From positions 1 through 11,895 of the forward strand of contig CALMPB010000193.1 in the NCBI GenBank assembly GCA_937871985.1: a DNA stretch of 11,895 nucleotides, written 5' to 3'. Within the stretch, counting starts at the first letter, position 1. Each line of letters opens with the position of its first letter. The notes beneath the pieces were generated by a model. The model saw nothing but the letters and a program-made list of their open reading frames with translations, was not told the origin of the DNA and searched no databases. Below, in pieces: positions 7,895 to 11,895 of this stretch. Both the position numbers and the translations under genes were made by a program. Origin of the DNA: an uncultured Burkholderiaceae bacterium. GTDB taxonomy: Bacteria > Pseudomonadota > Gammaproteobacteria > Burkholderiales > Burkholderiaceae.

Positions 7895-7908
7895 CGTAAA
7901 TAATTCCG
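7768..7908 (+). ncRNA. Candidate omega-RNA scaffold at the right end (inside 3' tnpB)
   Basis: Three hairpins follow each other at the 3' end of tnpB: GACCG/CGGTC (7768-7783), GGCGGGA-GCAA-TCCCGCC with a GNRA tetraloop (7810-7827), and an eight-pair stem with one A-G mismatch around loop TCAG (7865-7886), abutting the right inverted repeat. In characterised TnpB systems the guide RNA scaffold comes from the 3' end of tnpB and the transposon right end, and the guide lies just outside. By analogy the guide here would start at 7909. No promoter or transcript is shown, and hairpins are easy to form at this GC content, so this is a hypothesis. Confidence 0.35.
7886..7908 (-). repeat. Right terminal inverted repeat (IRR)
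   Basis: The repeat begins CTTGTCTAACG and ends AATAATTCCG, the imperfect inverse of 5656-5678. The tnpB stop codon TAA (7892-7894) lies within it. Confidence 0.9.
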
Positions 7909-7916
7909 CACCGATC
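7909..7916. repeat. Right target-site duplication of the insertion element
   Basis: CACCGATC is identical to 5648-5655 and immediately follows the right inverted repeat, which fixes the element's right boundary at 7908. Confidence 0.92.
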
Positions 7917-7929
7917 AGATGGATTCTCG

Positions 7930-8379
7930 ATGAATAAGACAGAAGAACTGCTGCAGCAAATCCTGGCCCTTCCTGAGGGCGAGCGGTTGCGCATCCTCGA
8001 TGTACTTGCAGCGTTGCATGGCAAGCCAGCACGCCAAGAAGGGGTGGCCCCGCGCGCCGCGGCGGAGCAGGAGCAGGGACATGAGCGGTCCGAACTCGAA
8101 AGCGTCAAGCTCTGGTACGAAGGACTCCCTCCTACCGCTAGCCTGTACGACCGCCTTCAGCAGATTGAGTACGCACTTGAGCAGGTCGAAGAGAGCGAGG
8201 CCTTTGAGTACTTGCAGCAACAGCGAAAGGCCATACTCGATGACCGGCCGAGCCTTGCCGTTCGGTTGTCGGTGACAAAGATCGCCACTGAGCAGCCTTG
8301 GGTGGTTGTGGGTGCAATAGTTGGTGTCCTGCTCGGCGGGGCTGCGATCGCACGCTGGGGCTGGGCCCTGTGGTTCTAG
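7930..8379 (+). CDS. Unrecognised 149-aa protein with C-terminal membrane anchor
   Basis: I do not recognise this protein. It has no signal peptide. The N terminus (MNKTEELLQQILALPEGERL, residues 1-20) and the middle (about 72-105) are helical and rich in Leu, Glu and Gln. A variable Ala, Arg and Glu segment lies at about 33-55. A single hydrophobic helix follows at about 125-147 (PWVVVGAIVGVLLGGAAIARW) and ends at the C terminus, so it is probably a tail-anchored inner-membrane protein with a cytoplasmic body. The PW and Gly-rich tail faintly recalls ElaB/YqjD C-terminal anchors, but the remainder does not match. The ATG at 7930 has only a weak GATGGA (7918-7923) upstream. The insertion element ends just before this, so expression may be altered. 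Before the insertion it lay 38 bp after virB1 and ahead of a terminator, which suggests a T4SS accessory role such as assembly or exclusion; that is speculation. Confidence 0.75.
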   Translation: MNKTEELLQQILALPEGERLRILDVLAALHGKPARQEGVAPRAAAEQEQGHERSELESVKLWYEGLPPTASLYDRLQQIEYALEQVEESEAFEYLQQQRKAILDDRPSLAVRLSVTKIATEQPWVVVGAIVGVLLGGAAIARWGWALWF

Positions 8380-8397
8380 GATCCAATCAGCTCCAAT

Positions 8398-8425
8398 GAA
8401 GCCAGCCGCCGAGCTGGCTTTTTTT
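8398..8425 (+). terminator. Rho-independent terminator after the 149-aa gene
   Basis: AAGCCAGC and GCTGGCTT pair perfectly (8399-8406 with 8413-8420) around a six-base loop CGCCGA, followed by a run of T to 8425. It begins about 20 bp after the stop at 8379 and should end the upstream virB4-to-orf149 transcript, separating it from virB8-10. Confidence 0.9.
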
Positions 8426-8452
8426 CGTCCTGAAACGGCCGTTCGAGCGGCA

Positions 8453-8532
8453 TTTCCCGGGTCTATGCGGTGAAACGCAGACGTTGGACGCCCATGCCTG
8501 TGGGTACTTCGTCCTTAGCATCGTCCGGGAAA
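8453..8532 (+). promoter_or_regulatory. virB8 leader with inverted repeat reaching the ribosome site
   Basis: The 163-bp gap between the 149-aa gene and virB8 holds the terminator and then this leader. TTTCCCGG (8453-8460) is repeated inverted as CCGGGAAA (8525-8532), extendable by two G-U pairs, around about 64 bases. That span contains a small hairpin, TGCG-GTGAAA-CGCA (8466-8479). The right arm runs into the virB8 Shine-Dalgarno (GAAAGG, 8529-8534), so folding could hide it. A promoter must lie after the terminator if virB8-10 are separately transcribed, but I see no convincing -35/-10 pair. The regulatory reading is inference. Confidence 0.35.
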
Positions 8533-8542
8533 GGTACCGCTC

Positions 8543-9322
8543 ATGTCTCTGTTCAAACGCTCCAGATCCACCGAGGGAAACGGCCCGCTGATCCCCGCCG
8601 AGGAAACGCACGGCAAGAAAGCGAAAAAGGTTGACGCCATCGCTGCAATGGCAACCCAGCCCAACACCCCGGCAGTTGTTTTTGGCAAGGGGATGGCTGC
8701 GTTCGCCGAGATCTACGGCTCATCCAAAGTGGATGCAGCCCGCTGGTTTGTGGTGGCAATGCTTTCGATCCTGCTCGCGATCACGGCAATGGCCGCCGTG
8801 TCGGTGCTCATGCCGCTCAAGGAAGTGCGCCCATGGGTCGTTGAGATCAACCCTGAGACGGGCATCGTCAACCGACCGGTCCAGGTCGAAAGAATTGATC
8901 CGAACCTGGCCGTGGTCAAGGCCGAGCTGGCGCGCTGGGTTGAGGCCGTCTACACCCTGGATCCGCTTCGTACGTCCGAGCTGATGCGTTGGGCCAACAG
9001 CCGCGCGGCTGACAAGGCCGTGGCGCAGTTCACGGAGTTCCGCGCGCGCGAACGCGTGTTTGAGCGCATCCGCAACGAGAAGGATCTGGCGCGCGAGGTC
9101 AAGGTGACGGCCGTCGACGCAAGCGCCCGCGGAACGGCCTTCATCTTCATCACAACCACCGAGCGGGTTGGTTCGAGCGCGCCCAGCGCAGATCGCATCA
9201 AGCGATACCGCGTCACCCTGAATTACCGGCTGACGCCCGCAACCCAGGAGGCCGAGCTGCTGGCTAACCCACTGGGGATTCTTGTCACCTACTTTAGCGA
9301 TGCCGAGGAGCGCGCGCAGTGA
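8543..9322 (+). CDS. virB8: VirB8/TrbF-family inner-membrane assembly protein
   Basis: VirB8 is the bitopic inner-membrane scaffold that links VirB9, VirB10 and the ATPases. This 259-aa protein has a Lys- and Arg-rich cytoplasmic N terminus, one membrane helix at about residues 67-90, and a periplasmic domain beginning PLKEVRPWVVEIN, as usual in the family. It ends with YRVTLNYRL and the signature NPLGI at 242-246, then VTYFS. This length is slightly above the usual 230-240 aa because of the longer N-terminal tail. The ATG at 8543 is preceded by GAAAGG at an eight-base gap. It is the first gene after the intrinsic terminator and overlaps virB9 by the four bases GTGA, so it likely heads a second T4SS operon. 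The family is firm; the TrbF name would also be acceptable. Confidence 0.93.
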   Translation: MSLFKRSRSTEGNGPLIPAEETHGKKAKKVDAIAAMATQPNTPAVVFGKGMAAFAEIYGSSKVDAARWFVVAMLSILLAITAMAAVSVLMPLKEVRPWVVEINPETGIVNRPVQVERIDPNLAVVKAELARWVEAVYTLDPLRTSELMRWANSRAADKAVAQFTEFRARERVFERIRNEKDLAREVKVTAVDASARGTAFIFITTTERVGSSAPSADRIKRYRVTLNYRLTPATQEAELLANPLGILVTYFSDAEERAQ

Positions 9323-10227
9323 AGACCAACATCCGATTCCCCTTGAGCATGCCCAAGGCGCGCGGCTTGAGCGCAGTGCTCGCTGTGACGTCGGCGTTGC
9401 TGACCCACCAGCCAGCCTCGGCCGAGCTCGTCGCGACGCCGCTGCGCGGCGACACCCGACTGGTGGAGTTCCAGTTCGACGCTGACAACACCTTCCTGGT
9501 GCTCACGAAGCCACGCGCGGTAACGCACCTTCAGTTTGCGCCCGATGAGCTGATCATGTCTGTGGCCGCAGGCGACACGTCCAACTGGGAGATCACGCCG
9601 ACCAAGAACCGAAAGAACCTCTTCCTCAAGCCGCGCTACGAGGACCTGGAGACGTCCCTGACGGTGCTGACGGACAAGCGTCCGTATCAGTTCGTACTTA
9701 AGTCCACGGGCGATGGACGCAAGTGGTACCAACGCGTGTCCTGGGTCTACGCCACGGAACTGGTGTTGGAGATAGACCCTTCGGAGGCCGCCGGCGGCGC
9801 CATGTCAGGCGCGGATCGTCCCACCCCCCTCACGGCAGGCCCAGTGGCAAGTGCCGCGCCCACCTCGGCCCACGCCGGGGATGGCAGGGCTGTGCCCGAG
9901 AACCGCGATGCGGGGACTCTGGGGATCAATCCGTCGAGCATGCGTTTCAACTATCGCATCGAAGGGGACGCAGCGTTCCGCCCGGACATGGTGTTCGACG
10001 ACGGCAGGTTCACCTATTTCCGAATGCCCGCCGATCTGCAGGAGCAGCCGGCGCTGTTCGCTGTGATCGAGGGTGCCGAGTACAGCTTGGTGAACTACAC
10101 GGTGAACGGCGACTACATCGTGGCGCAACGCCTGCTTGAGACAGCCGTGCTCAAGTTGGGCAAGCCTGAAGTGCGCGTGCACCGCGTCACCAAGCGCAAC
10201 TGGCTCGGTCAAGTCGTGCAGGACTGA
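9319..10227 (+). CDS. virB9: VirB9/TrbG/CagX-family core complex protein
   Basis: VirB9 forms the periplasmic and outer-membrane ring of the T4SS core with VirB10 and a VirB7-like lipoprotein. This 302-aa protein has a long signal peptide ending PASA (residue 35), and an N-terminal beta domain (about 36-155: TPLRGDTRLVEFQF, AVTHLQFAPDE, NLFLKPRYEDLETSL, YQFVLK). A Pro- and Ala-rich linker follows at about 157-200. The C-terminal domain contains FRPDMVFDDGRFTYFRMP and VNYTVNGDYIVAQRLLE, typical of VirB9. The start is GTG at 9319, with GAGGAG at 9305-9310, overlapping the virB8 stop. No lipobox protein (VirB7/TrbH) is encoded between this gene and virB10, where only one base separates stop and start. 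Confidence 0.95.
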   Translation: MKTNIRFPLSMPKARGLSAVLAVTSALLTHQPASAELVATPLRGDTRLVEFQFDADNTFLVLTKPRAVTHLQFAPDELIMSVAAGDTSNWEITPTKNRKNLFLKPRYEDLETSLTVLTDKRPYQFVLKSTGDGRKWYQRVSWVYATELVLEIDPSEAAGGAMSGADRPTPLTAGPVASAAPTSAHAGDGRAVPENRDAGTLGINPSSMRFNYRIEGDAAFRPDMVFDDGRFTYFRMPADLQEQPALFAVIEGAEYSLVNYTVNGDYIVAQRLLETAVLKLGKPEVRVHRVTKRNWLGQVVQD

Positions 10228-10228
10228 T

Positions 10229-11536
10229 ATGGGCTTGTCCAAAGAATCGATCATTGCGCCGGAAGAGCCCAAGCCGGGCATTCCGTTGAAGAAGTCCACC
10301 TTGGCTGTGCTCGCCGCTGGCGTGCTTGGCTTGGGCGTGGCCACGTCTCTGTTGCTCGGTGGGGGCCCCTCGCAACCGGCTGACTTGGCCGTGAAGCCGA
10401 CCGAGGCGCCGGTGGGGCAAGTCGTAGGCAAGCCTCAATCCATCGACGAGGAGATTGCTGCCGCACAAGAGGATTCGAGTGTGGTGCCGGAAGGTGTGCG
10501 GCGCCCGAACAACACGGCCAGTCTCTACGAGAAGCCAATGTCAGAGCTGGACAAGGAAAGCGTCACGCCAGTGGTTACGCCGACCCGATCCGACCAGCAA
10601 GCCGCGCGCGAACAGCAAGCGATTCGGGACGCGGAGCGTGAGGCAGAGATTCGTCTGGCCAAGGCGGTGGTGGTGGACTTTGATGGGCGCGAGGAGCAGG
10701 CCAGGAGTGCTCTTGGCATGACGCCAGCAGGGAGGGCGCTTGGCGCGGCGCAGCAACTGGCTGCTGGCCAAGGACTCGCTGAACTCGCAGGCGGTCAGGG
10801 TGCCCAAGGTGAAGGCCTGGACCCCGGCATCGACCTGGCTATCCGGCGCCTGCAGGAGGAAGAAGGAGGCGGCCCCCGTCCGACCTCCTGGATGAAGGAG
10901 TACGCCGGCGAGGTCGGGGGAAGAACCCGCGGTGGCAAGGTGCTGCAGAGCTACCAGGCGCCTGCAAATCTCGTGTTGATGCAGGGAAAGGTAATCCCCG
11001 CCGTGCTGGGCCGCGCTATCAACTCCGATCTGCCTGGGCGAATCTCTGCATACACGACGCTGGATATCTACGACAGCCTTGGCAAAGGACAACTCCTGAT
11101 CCCCAAGGGCAGCGTGCTCGATGGCAAGTACGACTCCAACGTGAAGATCGGTCAGGCGCGCATTCTGTTCGCCTTCGAGCGGCTGATCCTGCCCGATGGC
11201 ACCAGTTTCGACATGCCGCCGGCACCGGGCTCCGACCTCAGGGGCGCGGCCGGTATCGGGGGCGAAGTCAACAACCACTTCCTGAAGATGTTCGCGTCGA
11301 GCTTCTTCATAGCGGTGCTGGCCGACAAGACTACCGCCCCCACCGGCGTCACGACGATCGGTAACGAAGGCGGGGGCATCAAGGGTGCCGCCGGCGAAGT
11401 GCTGGTCGACGTCAGTAAGTCGATCCTTGATCGAAACAAGGTCATCCCGCCCACCATCACGGTGCGCCAAGGTGAGCGCATCAACGTCGAAGTCGTGAGC
11501 GACATGGTGTTTCCGCGCGCCTACAACCGCCGCTAA
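10229..11536 (+). CDS. virB10: VirB10/TrbI-family core channel protein
   Basis: VirB10 spans the inner membrane, periplasm and outer membrane and gates the channel in response to ATPase activity. This 435-aa protein has a short cytoplasmic N terminus, one membrane helix at about residues 23-44, a long helical and flexible periplasmic section with a charged coiled-coil-like stretch (about 121-146), and the C-terminal TrbI beta-barrel domain from about 245. The barrel contains QGKVIPAVLGRAINSDLPG, YDSLGKGQLLIPKGS, RLILPDGTSFDMP and PGSDLRGAAGIGGEVNNHF. The hydrophobic pair in MFASSFFIAVLAD (354-366) and the following loop match the outer-membrane antenna. The frame is open upstream to 10136 inside virB9, but ATG 10229, one base after the virB9 stop with GCAGGA at 10218-10223, is the sensible start. 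The usual Pro-rich spacer is replaced by one rich in Glu, Ala and Gln. Confidence 0.95.
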   Translation: MGLSKESIIAPEEPKPGIPLKKSTLAVLAAGVLGLGVATSLLLGGGPSQPADLAVKPTEAPVGQVVGKPQSIDEEIAAAQEDSSVVPEGVRRPNNTASLYEKPMSELDKESVTPVVTPTRSDQQAAREQQAIRDAEREAEIRLAKAVVVDFDGREEQARSALGMTPAGRALGAAQQLAAGQGLAELAGGQGAQGEGLDPGIDLAIRRLQEEEGGGPRPTSWMKEYAGEVGGRTRGGKVLQSYQAPANLVLMQGKVIPAVLGRAINSDLPGRISAYTTLDIYDSLGKGQLLIPKGSVLDGKYDSNVKIGQARILFAFERLILPDGTSFDMPPAPGSDLRGAAGIGGEVNNHFLKMFASSFFIAVLADKTTAPTGVTTIGNEGGGIKGAAGEVLVDVSKSILDRNKVIPPTITVRQGERINVEVVSDMVFPRAYNRR

Positions 11537-11548
11537 CAGGGTATCCCT

Positions 11549-11895
11549 ATGAAAGCCAAACTCACCAGGGCGGCGGCTGCAGCCGCAATCGTCCTGCTCA
11601 ACGCGAACGTGGCCGTGGGCAGCGCCAAGCAACAGGTTGGTGCCTACGACTTCACCTACATGAGCTCTGGAAGCCTCAGGGCCACACCCGTGCAGGTGTT
11701 TGACGACGGTCGAAATACCTACTTCCAGTTCAGGGCGGGAGAAGCCATCCCAGCGATCTTCGCCCAGAACAACGGCGTCATGAAGCTGCTGGTGCCCACC
11801 CACGAAGGCCCCTACATCAAGGTGCCTGAGGTGCATGGCCAATTCACGTTGCAACTGGGTCGCGCACAGGCGATGGTCGTTCATGGCGGGGGAAC
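11549..11895 (+). CDS. Exported VirB9 C-terminal-domain-like protein (3' end outside window)
   Basis: This frame was found by reading past virB10; 115 residues are visible and it is still open at the window end. The N terminus MKAKLTRAAAAAAIVLLNAN is a signal peptide with a likely cut near GSA (residue 26). The mature part contains TPVQVFDDGRNTYFQF, then AIPAIFAQNNGVMKLLVP and FTLQLGRAQAMVVHGGG. These match the order of motifs in the VirB9/TrbG C-terminal domain, and VFDDGR-x-TYF is shared with the VirB9 of this window. The VirB9 N-terminal beta domain is missing. It begins 12 bases after the virB10 stop with only a weak AGGG (11538-11541) ahead, and is probably the fourth gene of the virB8 operon. 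It may be a second outer-membrane ring subunit or a TcpQ-like accessory protein; the full length is needed to decide. Confidence 0.8.
   Translation, partial: MKAKLTRAAAAAAIVLLNANVAVGSAKQQVGAYDFTYMSSGSLRATPVQVFDDGRNTYFQFRAGEAIPAIFAQNNGVMKLLVPTHEGPYIKVPEVHGQFTLQLGRAQAMVVHGGG

Larger units (their letters stand above)
5656..7908 (+). mobile_element. IS1595-family (ISXO2-like) element carrying a tnpB passenger gene
   Basis: This 2253-bp element is bounded by 23-bp imperfect terminal inverted repeats (19 of 23 identical) and flanked by the 8-bp duplication CACCGATC. It contains an IS1595-type DDE transposase with one frameshift and then tnpB, an OrfB/IS605-type RNA-guided nuclease gene that starts in the ATGA overlap with the transposase stop. 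The tnpB stop codon lies inside the right inverted repeat, so the two genes fill the element completely. It sits between virB1 and the 149-aa gene, 21 bp before that gene's start. No Y1 tyrosine transposase or serine recombinase, the usual partners of TnpB, is present. The IS1595 family is known to include members with passenger genes; I cannot say whether TnpB passengers have been catalogued for it. Confidence 0.9.

Noticed and set aside
8484..8510. Possible virB8 promoter TTGGAC with TACTTC
   Set aside because: Poor match in both boxes and a 15-base spacer; not better than chance.
10136..10228. Upstream extension of the virB10 frame
   Set aside because: It overlaps the virB9 C terminus; ATG 10229 with GCAGGA gives the normal VirB10 N terminus and membrane helix.
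10541..11884. Long minus-strand open frame (447 codons) opposite virB10 and the following gene
   Set aside because: It spans two plus-strand genes with clear family motifs and shows none of its own.
1..11895. CRISPR arrays, tRNA or rRNA genes, origin of transfer
   Set aside because: No regularly spaced repeats, cloverleaf-forming or rRNA-like sequence was seen, and no long non-coding stretch large enough for an origin was found.

Overview
The window is a GC-rich proteobacterial segment holding most of a conjugation-type (MPF-T / VirB-Trb) type IV secretion system, with every real gene on the + strand. GC-rich codon use and the gene families suggest a beta- or gammaproteobacterial plasmid or integrative conjugative element, but nothing here fixes the genus or the replicon. 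The order VirB4, VirB5/TrbJ, VirB6/TrbL, [AAA+, VirB1], VirB8/TrbF, VirB9/TrbG, VirB10/TrbI is that of the trbE-J-L-F-G-I clusters of Ti-type plasmids and Tn4371-like elements, with two extra genes between the trbL and trbF positions.

Layout. 3-797: C-terminal part of VirB4, cut by the window start. 784-1548: exported VirB5/TrbJ-like protein. 1557-2942: polytopic VirB6/TrbL channel protein. 2986-5013: unusual membrane-anchored tandem AAA+ ATPase. 5016-5630: exported VirB1-type lytic transglycosylase. 5656-7908: complete insertion element (23-bp terminal inverted repeats, perfect 8-bp target duplication CACCGATC) of the IS1595/ISXO2 type. It carries a frameshifted DDE transposase and an apparently intact TnpB (RNA-guided nuclease family) gene overlapping the transposase stop. 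7930-8379: unrecognised 149-aa protein with a C-terminal membrane tail. 8398-8425: strong intrinsic terminator. 8543-9322, 9319-10227, 10229-11536: VirB8, VirB9, VirB10 in a tightly packed operon. 11549-window end: exported protein resembling a second VirB9 C-terminal domain, truncated.

How they work together. VirB4 powers the system, VirB6 and VirB8 form the inner-membrane part, VirB9 and VirB10 form the core channel to the outer membrane, VirB5 is a minor pilus or periplasmic component, and VirB1 opens the peptidoglycan. The AAA+ protein sits inside this operon and probably remodels or assembles a substrate or component at the inner membrane; that role is inferred. Removing the insertion element and one target copy leaves 38 bp between virB1 and the 149-aa gene. 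The ancestral transcription unit was therefore probably virB4 to orf149 ending at the 8398-8425 terminator, followed by a second unit starting at virB8.

The two most interesting points are the TnpB gene carried inside an IS1595-type DDE element, with omega-RNA-like hairpins at its right end, and the tandem AAA+ membrane protein embedded in the T4SS operon.
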